A stretch of 64,000 bases of DNA from Inia geoffrensis (Eukaryota > Chordata > Mammalia > Artiodactyla > Iniidae): the NCBI GenBank assembly GCA_036417435.1, contig CM070912.1, positions 21,006,055 to 21,070,054 on the forward strand. Direction: 5' to 3'. A model generated the notes under the pieces. The model worked only from the letters and a program-made list of their open reading frames with translations. It did no database searches and was not told where the DNA came from. The translations under genes were made by a program, and so were the position numbers. Position 1 is the stretch's first letter. The number at the start of each line of letters is the position of its first letter. Below are positions 31,850 through 44,480 of this stretch, one piece after another.

Positions 31850-33845
31850 TTGAACTTCCTTAGTGCAAGTTTTCCTTACTTTCCCAGCCTTTAATGGTTA
31901 TCTTGTTACTTTTTCTTCTCTGTGTTTGCTGCAGCACTAGAGTAAAGGTTGGACTTTACTGGCAGGATCCTTGGATCACTGTCTTAGTAAAACTATGACA
32001 GTAAGTAAATCATTTTGAAACCTGAATGCTCAGTATGCTGTTTTAAGAGGAAATAAGCCTATTGTCCTAACTTCAACAGGATGCTAGCTTGGGTGCTCCA
32101 GGTTCGTACAGATGCTTTCTGATTTCTAGTACTCAGTGCCCTTTTGCAGCAAGTGAAAGACGGAAGGTCATCTTTCAAGTAACAAAGATAGGTTTTATAG
32201 CAGCAGTTTTCAAACTGTGCTTCCAAAGAACAACTAGAACAGAGTGATCTACTGATAAAAGAAATGTGGGGACTCCTTTCAAATTTGTAGGAAAACAAAA
32301 AGTAATTGATGAATCAAATTTTCTCTCCCACATGTTTTTCCTTGAACTTTGGTGCCTGGTGGTGCCTATTTATTAGTGAGAGTTCTTGGGTTACAAAGGG
32401 AGTATATGTGTGTAAATGAGTAGTGGCAGACAAGCTAGCAATCAGGGGCTTCCGCTGGCTCAGTTTCACACCTTACTTTGTCATGGACTCATGCTGGGGA
32501 GCTCTGATTTTATGCTGCAGACCTATGATAAAAGTTTTCCTCGTTTGTATGAAGCTGTTTAGTACGTTGACACTTCACAGTGGTTCCCAAGAAGTGATCT
32601 GATTTTAGGGTGTCCCTCAAATTAATTTGAAAAATAGGAAAAAAAATGAAATAGTGTCAGTCACATTCAGATTTGTGATGGTATTAAATAGAAAGTATGT
32701 CTCCTCCTGGTCTGTTCTCTTGTCTGTCAAATGCTGTCAGTTCTGTTTTAGTGAAGTTCCACATCTTTGAAGGAGAAGGGCGGTGAGAGAATCATCAAAT
32801 TTTAGACTTGGAAGGAGACGTGGGTGAAATGTGAGTGGTCCTCAGCCTTTCTGGATACGGAAACTAAGGTTCACCTGCTGGCTAGAGGCTGAGGGTGCAG
32901 AACCAGAGTTCTGACCACCCCCCGCGATGCCGATGCACGCACTGAGCCCTGGTTCTGAGATTGTCTTATCAGCACAACCACTGAAGCGACAGGTCTCAAC
33001 GTAAAACATAAACAGGGAGGGTGGATGTGCTGAAACATGTAGCATTTTTTTCCTCTAAGTTTGTGGTGCTAAATCATAGTGAAAATAAGGTCAGCTGCAG
33101 CTAGCTTTATATATGTGCTATTGCTCCTGAGACTTAGGCACTTTTGGAAGACTTCCTTAAAAAATTATGCTTTCAGACCATTTAAATGCATATATAAACA
33201 CATCTTTTACATTGATGGGCTTATACTCTTCATAGAGTTCTGTAACTTGCTTTCCCTTATGCCCCTATACTGGACTTGAAAATATATCACGGGTAGCCAT
33301 AGCTTTCATTGTTTTTTGTTAGTACATCCAAGTCCACCTCATTCTTTTTAACGGTTGTATAGAAGCCCACTGATGGGTGTTTTGGTTGTATAAAATTTTT
33401 AACCATTATAGCCAATCCTTCAACATATATCAAGTCTCCTTTTCTAAGGAGTGGGTCTTAGCTGTGGCGTTGCTGAGTCAGAGGGAACGTGCATTTACAC
33501 TGTTGATGCACCTCACCAGACTGCCCAGCAAAAGCCTGTGTAGGACAAGACTCTGACCCATCCATGCTGCATGCTAGGGCCTCGCTGCTGATATGTGCTT
33601 CCTCTTTCAAGTGACTGCCCTATTCTTCAGTTTTCAAACTTATTTTCTTTCATGTAGGTCAGTTTTGTTCCTCTAGGTATGCCTATTCTCCAGTCTTCTT
33701 AAACGTGTATGTCTCTCTTTCCAGACATGTCCACCTGATGTGTGCAGCTTCTTATCAGGTGGTAAAGGGGACTCCTGAGAAAGTGCAAGAAGAGGACTAG
33801 TTGGGGAATAAAAATACACAGGACAATTATGGACTCTCATGTTTG
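31850..33845. other. Intron 1, mostly unassigned
   Basis: Two kilobases without a recognised exon. 32195-32290 (GCAGTTTTCAAACTGTGCTTCC) resembles the end of a hAT-type fossil. 33160-33480 has L1-like antisense texture but no firm anchor. Confidence 0.3.
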
Positions 33846-33849
33846 CTGA

Positions 33850-35215
33850 CTTAAACCACATTTACTGAGCAATTATTGTGTATAAAGGGACTAGTTTAGG
33901 GGAGAGGGTTGGGAATAGAGGATTAAGTATGACGATTATAGGACAAAGTTCTTGCCCTCAGAGAACTTACCAGTTTTATAGGGAAATTTTTTAAAAATTG
34001 TATTGACTGGGAAAGTTCAGTGGGAGTTCAGAGAAGGGTGAAATCGTTGTGAGCTGAAGTGCAAGTAGAAGATTCATTCATTCATTGTTGGCACTTAAGC
34101 TTCCACAAATTTATGAATTTATGGAGCTCCTAACTCTATGCCACGTGCTGAGCTAGTCGTTGGGTATATGGGGTAGACCAAACGGTATGGTAATGTAAAA
34201 AAATGGTGCCAGCTCCCGTGATCCATTCCTTCTTGGAACTTGTATTGTTACACGGGAGGCAGATGTTAAACACACACTGGTAAATGTGAAATTTAAAATT
34301 ATTAGAGCTAAGAAGGAAAAGATAAAGTGTATGAGAGAGAATGATGGGTGTGGCCAGCCAGGAGTGATAAAATGTATTCAAAAGGCTCTGCAGGGGACAG
34401 GGCTGGGGGTCCATTTGAAAGTCTGACAGGCCTTTTTCATGGCTTAGAGAGCTAGGAGGAGTGTGGGATAGATGAGGCTGGAAAACGAGGTCAGGTAGGC
34501 AGAGGCGGGTCCTGTAGGACCCCCTTGTAGACCAAGATTAGGGGTTTAGATTTGATTCTAAGAGCAGTGGGGAGCTGTTGCAGGTTTTAAGCAGAGTTCT
34601 GGCATGATTTCCTTGGAATGTGAAGTGATCATTCTGAATCTGAATAGTGACTATAGACTGGAAGCAGGGAGGCCAGTCCGGAGGTTTTGCGAAGGTGGTG
34701 GGTGGGATGGAGAAGCGGATAGATTTGATATATATCTGGAGGTAGACTCGACAGGACTTGCTGAAGGATTGATTCTGGGGAAGGCACTGAGGCAGAGGGG
34801 AGCAGCCAGAATAACGCCCTGGTGTTTGTTTTGAGCAAGAGAGTGATTACTGGTGCTGTGCACTTACTTGAGGAGCAGCAGTTCTGGGGGGATCGGGAGC
34901 TCAGTTTCAGATGTATTAAATAGGACACTCATGAGATATCTGGTTGGCAGCTGGATAAGGAAGTCTGGAGTTCAGAAGATTGGGACTGACTAGAGATAAA
35001 GATATGGGACTCCTTGGTCTATAGGTGGTATTTAAAACTGTGGCATATTGCTTGGAATGGGATTTGAAGATAAATAAGGCTTGGATAGTTAAGGGAAAGA
35101 GAGATGCCATTCCATATTGTTGGGGAAATATTCTGAGCAAAGGCACAGCCATGGCACATTGTCTAGGGTCAGAGAGGCCACTGGGTGGTCTGCTGTGTGG
35201 AGTTGATTTGCAGAA
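33850..35215 (-). mobile_element. LINE-2 copy, minus strand, 3' end plus ORF end
   Basis: Starts with the reversed L2 terminus (ACTGAGCAATTATTGTGTATA, CTTGCCCTCAGAGAACTTACC), then continues with GCAGAGTTCTGGCATGATTTCC, GGAAGCAGGGAGGCCAGTCCGGAGG, GACAGGACTTGCTGAAGGATTG, CTCAGTTTCAGATGTATTAAAT, the antisense of the L2 ORF C-terminal region. Diverged, no frame. Confidence 0.55.
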
Positions 35216-35217
35216 GT

Positions 35218-35450
35218 TTTTTTCAGCCTTGGCACTGTTGACATACCTGGCATTATTGGCTAGATGAGTCTTTGCTGTGGGGGGCTGTCCTGGTGTATTA
35301 GGATATTGAGCAGTGTCCCTGTCCTCTACCCACTAGGTGCTGGTAGTACTCCCCTGCACCCACTCCAGTCATGATAATCAAAACTGTCTCCAGACATTGC
35401 CACATGTCCCCTGGGGGGCAAGATTGCCCCTGGTTGAGAACCACTGATTT
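35218..35450 (-). mobile_element. hAT-Charlie fossil, MER20-like, minus strand
   Basis: Reads on the minus strand as GTGGTTCTCAACCAGGGGCAATCTTGCCC..., with GTCTGGAGACAGTTTTG and AGTGTCAACAGTGCCAAGGCTG. Same family as the copy at 31606, opposite orientation. Confidence 0.75.
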
Positions 35451-35454
35451 GGAG

Positions 35455-36180
35455 AGAAGGGCAAATAAATGTAGATGACTGAGGAGATGAGAGGGGACAG
35501 ATTATGGGTGCCCTTGAAAGTCTGTCACAACAATTTAGCCTTGAGGCTGCAATTAGTAGTGATTCAATTGAGGCGTCTTGAGCTGTGCAGACTCTGATTT
35601 GATGAAAAAAGATGTTTTAGAAAAATGGTTCTGATGGTGAGCAAAAACGAATCAGATGGAGGAGAAAGTAAGTGCGTGGAAAGGGCAGTCACAGGTGTGA
35701 CATGAGGAAAAGGAGGAGGAAAGGGTGAATCCAAGAGACATTTTGGAGGACATCGTGACATCATTAGAGAGACTCCCGGAGATGGAGAGGTCAAGGAAAC
35801 ACCGAGGTTTCAGACCTGGGTGACGGAGAAAATAAGGGGATATCTGACAGAGGTGGAGCGGTCCAAAAAGGGCACTAAGGGCAGAGAAGATCATGAATAT
35901 AATTTGAACATGTGGGGTTGGGGGTCATAGGATATCTAAGGAGAGTCTTAATAGTTGGAAATATGGTGCGATTTAGAACTAGCTGTGTAGACTTGGATTC
36001 AGCTGCATAGAGGTGATAATTGAATCCAGGAGCATTGAGTGTGTAGTCAGAAGCCCAAGGCCAAGCCCTTGGGGGGAACTAAAAATAAGAGGATAGGAGG
36101 AGGGAGGGAATTCTTGGACTTGTTAAAGGGGCAGAGAGAGAGGCAGAAAACCAGGAAAGCAGAGTTAGGAAACCTGGCTT
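35455..36180 (-). mobile_element. Second LINE-2 copy, minus strand
   Basis: AGAAAAATGGTTCTGATGGTGAGC, GGAGAGGTCAAGGAAACACCGAGGTTTCAGACCTGGGTGAC, and GCCCAAGGCCAAGCCCTTGGGG repeat the antisense order of the L2 ORF end seen in the preceding copy. Confidence 0.5.
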
Positions 36181-36254
36181 ATTTAGGTTAACTTCCTGCT
36201 CTTAGCCCTGAGTACAGTGTAGAGCTGCAGAAACGTCAGTTTATACCCAGTAAG

Positions 36255-36634
36255 AGGGGCTACGCTGATGATGCACTGGTTAAGAATCTGCCTGCCAATG
36301 CAGGGGACACGGGTTTGAGCCCTGGTCCGGGAAGATCCCACATGCTGTGGAGCAACTAAGCCTGTGCGCCACAACTACTGAGCCTGCGCTCTAGAGCCCC
36401 CAAGCCACAACTACTGAAGCCTGCGCGCCTAGAGCCCGCGAGCCACAACTACTGAAGCCCATGCGCCTAGAGCCCGTGCTCCGCAACAAGAGAAGCCACT
36501 GCAATGAGAAGCCCGCGCACCGCAATGAAGAGTAGCCCCCGCTCGCTGCAACTAGAGAAGGCCCACTCACAGCAACAAAGGCCCTATGCAGCCAAAAATA
36601 AAATAAATAGATAAATAAATTTAAAAAAATGCTA
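36255..36634 (+). mobile_element. Long-form CHR-type SINE, plus strand
   Basis: Head GATGATGCACTGGTTAAGAATC, box B GGGTTTGAGCCC, repeats of CCACAACTACTGA, and a tail of AAATAAATAGATAAATAAAT. A 14-bp duplication TATACCCAGTAAGA (36242-36254 region) recurs with one change at 36635-36648. The only clearly sense-oriented SINE in USP31 intron 1. Confidence 0.9.
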
Positions 36635-36689
36635 TATACCCATTAAGAATCAGATTCAGGTTGATATATTGTAGTCATGACTCGTTAAG

Positions 36690-37200
36690 TCTACAGATTT
36701 ATTGAGCACATTTTTGGGCTGGTCCTGTGTTGGGAGGCGCTGAGCTGTGCCAGGATGAGTGAGATGGTCCATGCCCTTAAGGAATGCAGGGTCTAGAAGG
36801 GAAGGCAGGGGTTAAGAAACGATTGCAGAAGGGTAGGATGAGTGCTGTGATAGAGGTATGTATAGAAGTGCTGTGTAGACCCCAGGGAGGGAAGGGAGGG
36901 TTGGGGGGGGACTGGAGAGATGATACCTTGGCTGTGTCTGGAAGGATTTGGTCGGAATCCTCTAGGTGGATAAGGGGAGAGGTGGGAAAGGCCTTTACAG
37001 GGCAGAAAACCCATCAGGTGCAAAGGCTTAGAACCTCAAACAACTTGGCTTATTCAGAAAATTTCAAGGTCTAGTGTGGTTGGAGCAGAAGGGTAGGGTC
37101 GTGGATGGGTTGGGGAGGAGGTCACTGAGTGATGCTTTGGGCAAGGTTAGGTCTCTGGCTTTGTTCTTTGGGTGCCATGTCAGAGAATAGCATCTTGTGA
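36690..37200 (-). mobile_element. Third LINE-2 fragment, minus strand
   Basis: ATTTATTGAGCACATTTTTGGGC..GTCCTGTGTTGGGAGGCGCTGAGC and CATGCCCTTAAGGAATGCAGGGTC: reversed L2 3' end again. Contains a G-run at 36903-36910. Confidence 0.5.
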
Positions 37201-37925
37201 GGGCAGCACCAAGGAATGTCAGACAGAATTGTGGTATCATTGTCTTTTTCTTTTATTATTTTTCAAAGAATGATCACTCAGAGGCCAGGGACATTGAGGG
37301 TGGGGAGGTGATGATGAGAGAGGGCAGGGGCAGAACTGGGGGGTTCAGGGAGAACAGAATATATCTTAGCCTCTTTGAGCCTGGTTACATTTGGGAAACT
37401 GAGGCAGCATAAAACTTTTCAGAGGTGCTAAATTACACTTTAGGCATGTTGTATTTGAGGTCCCATGGTAACTCATGGAGGAAAATATTCAGTAGTGTAG
37501 GCTAGAGTTTTGGCTAGAGATTTTTATTTGTTATTAAACTCCCCTTCTGAGTTTTTAAAAATATCTTTCAAACCAGCAACATAAACTAGCACTAAATCTG
37601 TTATTTTGATTTGATCTAGTTTGGTTCTTTACACATTTGCAGAGGCAGAGCTTCAACTTGAACTCAGGGCAGTGTGATGATAACATTTATGCTCTCATTG
37701 TACTGAACACATTGCCTTGAAGTGCCATCAGTTTACATTTTTGTACTTGTCCACGTATATATTTTACATAGTTGCTGTTATCCTGGCCAGGCCATTTTGT
37801 ATTATAATTTTTTTTCATGCAACTTATAAAACATTTTTCCATGTTTCTAAATAGTACTCATAATACTGTTTAATGTTTAATGATACATATGGTATCATAT
37901 TGCTAAGTGATAATTTAATCATCCA
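37200..37925. other. Intron 1, unassigned
   Basis: No gene or firm repeat recognised. Confidence 0.3.
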
Positions 37926-37930
37926 GTCCT

Positions 37931-38138
37931 TTTTTTTTTTTTTTTTGCGGTACACGGGCCTCTCACTGCCGTGGCCTCTCCCATTGCGGAGCACAGGCTC
38001 CGGACGCGCAGGCTCAGCGGCCATGGCTCACGGGCCCAGCCGCTCCGCGGCATGTGGGATCTTCCCGGACTGGGACACGAACCCGCATCCGCTGCATTGG
38101 CAGGAGGATTCTCAACCACTACGCCACCAGGAAAGCCC
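37931..38138 (-). mobile_element. Short-form CHR-1-type SINE, minus strand
   Basis: T run, GCGGTACACGGGCCTCTC..., head ending CCACCAGGAAAGCCC. Perfect 9-bp duplication TCCAGTCCT at 37922-37930 and 38139-38147. Confidence 0.92.
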
Positions 38139-38469
38139 TCCAGTCCTCTTTTATTGGGCAATTTCCCCCATACTCTTTTTTATTATAATGAACATGAATC
38201 ATGTGTATAGCTTTTTGTTTTGTCATGTTATTTATTTAGGATAAATTTCCAAACATGTTCTCAGAGCATCAGAAGCTTATGGACATCTTTTTGACTTCTT
38301 ATTACAGAAATTACAGTGCTGCTAGTTTGATCATAAACTTCACCCAGCCCAGTGAATGGTGCATGTTGGATGCTCACAAACCACTTTTGGAATGAGTTGG
38401 ATTTTATAATTTAAATTTGTTATTGTCAGTTTATATTCATTTTTTGCTCATTTGTCTATTGTCATTTTT

Positions 38470-41100
38470 TCCAATTTTTTGTTGTGGTAAAATACACATA
38501 ACATAAAATTTACCCTTTTAGTTGCTTTTAAGTACAGCTCAGTGGCATTAAGTACATTCACTGTTGTGCAACCATCAACCACTGTCCATTTCCAGAACTT
38601 TTTCATTGTCCCAAACAGGAACTCTGTATGCATTAAGCAATCACTCCCGTCTAGTCCCTGGTAACCTGTGTTCTACTTTCTGTCTCTATGAATTTGCCTA
38701 TTCTAGGTATTCCATATAAGTAGAATTACACAGTACAATACACAAAACCCTTTTGTGTCTGGTTTATGTCATTTAGAATAATGTTTTCAGTATTCATCTG
38801 TGTTGTAGTATGTTGCAGAATTTCATTTCTTTTTATGGCAGAATAATATTCCTTTATACATGTGTACTATATTTTGTTTATCCATTCATCTGTTGATGGA
38901 CAGCTGCGTTGTTTCTGCTTTTTGGCTATTGTGAATAATGATGCTATGAACATAGGCATTCAGGTATCTGTGTGTGTCCCTGTTTTTAATTCTTTTGGGT
39001 CATGTAGTAATTCTGTGTTTAACTTTTTGAGAAACGTCAAACTTTTCCACAGTGGCTGCACCATTGTACATTCCCACCAGCAATGCATGAGGGTTCCAAT
39101 TTCTCCACATCCTTGCCAGCACTTGTTATTTTCCATTTTTGTTTTCAAATAATAGCCATCCTAGCATGTGTGAAGTGTTATCTCATTGTGGTTTTGATTT
39201 GCATTTCTCTAATGACTAATGATCATTAGTCATTAACGACTTAACTGATGACTTGGACTATCTTTTCAAGCAATAGGCTTATTGCCTATTTGTATATCTT
39301 CTTTGGAGAAATGTCTCTCCAAATACTTTCCTCATTTTTGAATTGGATTTTGTTGTTGATGCTGAGTTGTAGGAGTTCTTTATATATTCTGGATATTAAT
39401 CCTTTATTAGATATATGATTAGCAAGCATTTTCTCTTATTCTGTGGGTGGTTGTTTCACTCTCTTGATAATTGTGATGAAGTCCAGTTTGTCTGTTTTTC
39501 TTCTTCTGTTGTCTGTGCTTTTGGTATCATATCCAAGAAATCATTGCCAAATTTAATGTCATGAAGTTTTCCATCTTTGTTTTTTACTAAAAATTTTATA
39601 GTTTTAGCTCTTATATATAGGTCTTTCATCCATTTTGAGTTAACTTTTGTATTGATATATGGTGTAAGGTAAGGTTACAACTTCATTCTTTTGCATGTGG
39701 ATATTTAGTTTTCTCAGCACTGTTGTTGAAAAGACTACAGTTCTTTCTTTGTTGAATGGTTTTGGTGCCCCTGTCAAAAATCAGTTGACTGTATATGTGA
39801 GGGTTTATTTCTGGGCTCTTTATTCTGTTCTATTGATCTATATGCCTGTCTTTGTTTCAGCACCACACTGTTTTGATTACTGTAGCTGTGTAGTAAGTTT
39901 TGAAATCAGAAGTTTGAGTCCTTCAGATTTGTTCTTCTTTTTCAAGATGGTTTTGTCTTTGGAGTTCCTGGAGATTCTATATGAATTTCAGAGTAGGCTT
40001 TTCTTTCTGCAGAAAATGGGATTTTTATAGGGATTGCACTGAAATCTGTAGATTGTTTTGGGTAGAATTGTCATTGTAACAATATTGTCTTCCAATCCAT
40101 GAACATGGAATGTCTTTTTTAATATTTATGTTGTCTTTAATTTCCTTCGCTTAAGTTTTGTAGTTTTCAATGTACAGGTTTTTCACCTCCTTTGTTAAAT
40201 GATTATTCCTAAGTATTTTATTCTTTTTGATGTTATACATGGAACTGTTTTCTTAATTTCCTTTTTGGATTGTTCATTGCTAGTGTATAGAAATGGAACT
40301 GGTTTTTGTGTGTTGATATTGTATCCTGCACTTTGCTGAATTCATCTATTAGCTCTAACAGTTTTTTTTTTTTTTTTTGTGAGTCCTCAGAGTTTTCTAC
40401 ATATAAGATCATATTGTCTGCAAACAGAGATAATTTTACATCTTCCTTTCCAGTTAGGATACCTTTTTTTTAGATAAAGCATAGTCGGTATACAATGTTG
40501 TGTTAGTTTCTGGTGTACAGCAAAGTGATTCAGTTATATATATTCATATATATGTATATTCTTTTCCATTATAGTTTATTAAAAGATATGGAATATAGTT
40601 CTCTGTGCTATACAGAAGGACCTTGTGGTTTATCTATTTTATATATAGTAGTTTGTATTTGCTAATCCCAAACTCTTAATTTATTCTCCCACCCTTCCCC
40701 TTTCTCGCCTAGTTCTGGCTGGAAATTCCAATACTCTGTTGAATAGAAGTGGTGAAAATGGGCATCCTTGTCCTGTTTCTTCATCTTAGAGGAAAAGCTT
40801 TCAGTGTTTCACCATTGAGTATGACGTTAGCTGTGAGCTTTTCAGATATGGCCTTTATCATGTTGAGGAAGTTTTCTTCTTTTCCTACTTTGTTGAGTGT
40901 CTTTATCATGAAAGAATGATGAATTTTGTCAAGCGCTTTTTCTGAATTAATTGAGATGATCATGTGGTAGTTTTCTTTCATTCTATTAATGTGGCATATT
41001 ACACTGATTGATTTTCATATGTTGAACCCCTTTTCATTCCAGAAATAAATCCTACTTGGTCATGGTGTCTCTTGGGATTTTGAAGGTTCTTTTCTTTTTT
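38470..41100 (-). mobile_element. Long LINE-1 copy, minus strand (3' region and ORF2)
   Basis: About 2.6 kb of antisense L1. The 3' region is at 38470-38900, then ORF2. The minus-strand frame 40781-40981 still shows reverse-transcriptase-domain wording (FMIKTLNKVG, FLNMIKAI, ILNGETLKAFPLR). Other frames are broken by stops and indels, so the copy is dead. A separate L1 3' piece is nested at about 40465-40715. Confidence 0.8.
40465..40715 (-). mobile_element. Younger LINE-1 3' insertion nested in an older L1
   Basis: AGCATAGTCGGTATACAATG, GTTAGTTTCTGGTGTACAGC and GAATATAGTTCTCTGTGCTATACAG are the antisense artiodactyl L1 3' end, and the surrounding text is old ORF2 sequence that resumes after 40715. 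Confidence 0.75.
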
Positions 41101-41109
41101 AAAAAACTT

Positions 41110-41450
41110 TATAATAGCTCTTTATAGAGTGTAGATGTAAGGTAACACCTTCATTAAGCCTTGATACATTTGATATAGATACTTCTCTGTCTCTTGCTCT
41201 TTTAGTTTTGTTAACTTTTATGTATTACAGAAGGTTTTAATGTTTTTGAACCTGTACCGTTCCCTTATTTTTTTGTTATGTGTAGCTGAAAAGTTAGGCT
41301 TTCATATAGGATAATTTTTCTCTTTTATTTTTTGTCAGTTTTTTCTTTTATGTTCTAAAATATTTCTCTTTCCAATAGTTTGGAGTTTGGTTTAGTATAG
41401 TGCAAGTGTAAAGTGGGGATTTATTTTAAGGTTTGAGATTTCCCATCTTG
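41110..41450. other. Intron 1, probably more old LINE-1 debris
   Basis: T-rich; GTGCAAGTGTAAAGTGGGG-type phrases suggest L1 ORF2 antisense, not firm. Confidence 0.35.
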
Positions 41451-41454
41451 TATG

Positions 41455-41700
41455 GTACATTGAGTGGTTGAGAACCTGGACTGGGGAGCCAGACAGCCTG
41501 TGTTCCAATCCTAGCTGCAGCACTTATTAGCTATGGGTCCTTGGGCACTTAATTCTCTGGGCTTAGTTTCCTCATTTGTAAAATGGGGATAAGACTATAT
41601 CTACCTCATTTGGTTGTTTTAAAAAGAAGAGAAAAACTTGGCTAAGGGACTGGCATACCATCAGTGCTAAGTGAGTGTTAACTGGTATTGTTACCCCAGC
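41455..41700 (+). mobile_element. MIR SINE, plus strand, near full length
   Basis: GTGGTTGAGAACCTGGACTGGGGAGCCAGACAGCC, AGCACTTATTAGCTATGGG, GTTTCCTCATTTGTAAAATGGGGATAAG, CATCAGTGCTAAGTGAGTG: nearly the whole MIR layout, one of the best preserved here. Confidence 0.85.
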
Positions 41701-41709
41701 CTTGTTATC

Positions 41710-44060
41710 ACACTGCTTATTTGTAAAAGTCTTCTCCATATTTAGAATTTTATGGTCTATTTCTGAATTTTGTGTTCTGTTTCATCAGTACTTTTATTGT
41801 ACCACATGGCATTGTTGTTGCCTGTTCTTTTCATGCTATGCTTTTTTCCCCCCACTGTGAAACATTTATTTTTCTTCTGCAATATTAGGCATGATTAAAA
41901 CCAGTGCAGAAAAGTACTCAGTACCTTGGGTAAGAGATGAGCTATCTTGCTGTTCTTTTAAAGTTCTCCAGACAAATTTTAGAATCATTTTGTCAGGTTT
42001 CAAAAACCAATCCTATGTGAATTTTAGTGTTAAATATCTACATTAGTTTGGGACAGATAACCATCTTTGCTGAATGTCTGCCTGTCACTGATAAAATTCA
42101 TAACTTTAAACAAACTGTAAACTAATAATAATGTTACAGTAAGAAAACCTGGTTGACTGGTAAGTGAGGAAGAAATTGCAAGAGTTATTAAAAGAACTGC
42201 CTGTTCCCCCCAAAGATTACAGAATTGGATGGATTTATTCATACATTCTTCCAAGGATCAGATAATCCCCATGTTGTATGACTGTCAAAAGTGTAGAAAA
42301 ATTTCGTCTCCGAGGCAAAAGGATTCTGTTTCCTAAACCTGTTCATGTCTGTCTCCTCCACTCCACTGCGAGGCCCTCGAGGGCAGTGAGTCTGTCTTAT
42401 TCAGCATTGTTTTGTTGGAGGTGCACAATGTATTGGTCCATCTGAACTGAAGATGCCACAAGCAAGGAAGGACAGCTTGCAGACCAGCCTCAGTTGTAAA
42501 TGTAGATGTGCTGATGATGGGCCACTTCTCTTGTACACATGGGTCAGACCTCACTTGAGGACTGTGATCACGCTTAGGCTTTAAGCCTTGTAAGGGGAGG
42601 AGAGAAACTGGAGATGGGTGGCATGCCTCAGTAACAGAATTTTTTGAGCATGTTGTCTGAAAATGGAATGAGATGCCTCACCTGAGTATTTTTATCATTG
42701 GACAAGTTTAAGCAGAGCCCTGGGTAGTATTGTAAAGGAGAGTTACACACCCCATAATAGATTGGACTGGATTCAGTTTATTTCTTTCCCTTTCCTTGCC
42801 TCCTGCTCCTTTCCTCTGACTTTTGAACATATAAAAAATGTATATTTGAAGCAGAGTTGACAGTGTTTGGCAGCTTTACGTGAAGGGTGGATAAGATGAG
42901 GAGGTGAAAATAACTTCGAGGTTTTGAAACAGGGTGTCTTGGGATGGTGTTCTTCAAGCCTCGATGCACAGAATGGAGAACGATTCTGGAGGTGAGTGGA
43001 TAAGTTCAGTTTTAGAGAGGTCACATAGTATTTGAACGTAAGAGCCCTAGGAAAACTTGTTTGTTGTTGTTATTATATTTGTTGAATGTCTCTCATATGT
43101 CAGGCAGGCACTGTGTAAAGTGAATCGTTTTAAGTTTTTGGTGAGCCATGTAGAAATGTGCCGATCTGGTCAAAATGTGGAAATCTCTCTTAAACTGATA
43201 CAGATGTAGTAATAAAGATGCTTGTGCTGCGTTACAGATGCTTATCCTGAGTTAGTTGTTTTACATCTTCCTTTGTGTGGCTTGAAGTTTTTAGTTTGAC
43301 TCTGCCACTTCTGTTTTGTTATCAGTGTGTGGTTTGGTGGATTCTTCCGGTCCCCATCTATACACTTGTCACAATGAGGGGCTGCTAAATAGGGCAGTGT
43401 TCTCTGTTTGTGTAGTTCCCCACAGCTGTTTCCTATAGTGAAGACTCAGGAAAACAATGACCTCATGGTTTCCACAAAAAAAGCCTTTTATATATAGTCA
43501 TGGAAAAGAAATCATTCAAAACTGAGTAATTTAAAATTCTGTCCTCTGCAGCTTTTTCCTTCAAAAATATTCTTGTTTGCTCTGTTAATTGGCTGTTCCT
43601 CAAATGACCTTTTATGTTTAACAAACAACATTTTTGCAGTGGAGCACATCGGGATATCTTGTCTTTCATTTGATTGTGATCTTTCTCTATTTAGAAATCA
43701 TTGTTTTCTGCCATGGACTGTGGCAGTTCCTAGAGGAATTGGCCAGTCACCCAACATCTGTTGCTTCTTCCCTCCAGTTGTTGAGCTTGGATGGTAGCAA
43801 ACAGTGTGTCCACAAACAAACAGTTCATGCATTAGAAGATTGCATAGGACTGGTCAGGAAATGCCTTTGTTGCTTCTACTGTCAGGAACCTTTGTAAGCT
43901 CATCACCAGCTTAGTAAATTCTTTTTCTTTTTTTTTTTTTTTTTAAATTCCTTGACTTTAACTCTTGGTCTTCTCATCTTTAAGAGCAAGGCAGAGCTGT
44001 CTGATTCTCAGGAGATTTAAGAAATAATAATAATCATAATGAAAATACCATGTATTTGTG
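41710..44060. other. Intron 1, mostly unassigned
   Basis: About 2.3 kb without a recognised exon or secure repeat. A plus-strand frame of 87 codons at 43634-43897 is open but has no known domain and no splice context I can defend. A T run lies at 43925-43945. Confidence 0.3.
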
Positions 44061-44073
44061 TGGAGCCAGATTA

Positions 44074-44480
44074 TTGATTAATTGATTGATTGATTGCGGT
44101 ACGCGGGCCTCTCACTGTTGTGGCCTCTCTTGTTGCGGAGCACAGGCCCAGCGGCCATGGCTCACGGGCCCAGCCGCTCCGCGGCATGTGGGATCCTCCC
44201 GGACCAGGGCCACTGCGCTACCAGGGAAGCCCCATTTATTTATTTTTAACCTTCTTGTTAAAAAATTTATTTATTTGGCTGCGTCGGGTCTTAGTTGTGG
44301 CATGTGGGATCTTTCGTTGTGGTGAGCGGGATTCTCTCTAGTTGTGGCATGCGGGCTCTAGAGTGTGCAGGCTTAGTTGCCCTGTGGCATGTGGGATCTT
44401 AGTTCCCTGACCAGGGATTGAACCTGCGTCCCCTGCGTTGAAAGGTGGATTCTTAACCATTGGACCACCAGGGAAGTCCC
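44074..44480 (-). mobile_element. Nested pair of CHR-type SINEs, minus strand
   Basis: A duplication TGGAGCCAGATTA (44061-44073; one change at 44481-44493) flanks the whole block. The outer SINE has its head at the right (ACCACCAGGGAAGTCCC) and body 44260-44480. A second, short-form SINE (44096-44232) lies in its tail, giving an inner-in-outer arrangement. Confidence 0.8.
44096..44232 (-). mobile_element. Internally deleted CHR-1-type SINE
   Basis: Has the usual ends (GCGGTACGCGGGCC and GCTACCAGGGAAGCCC) but is about 137 bases instead of about 200. It jumps from GGACCAGGGC to CACTGCGC, so the segment containing box B of the internal promoter is gone. Confidence 0.85.

Noticed and set aside
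43634..43897. 87-codon plus-strand frame with a hydrophobic start, possible small membrane protein
   Set aside because: First half hydrophobic by chance in T-rich sequence; no start context, conservation evidence or family.
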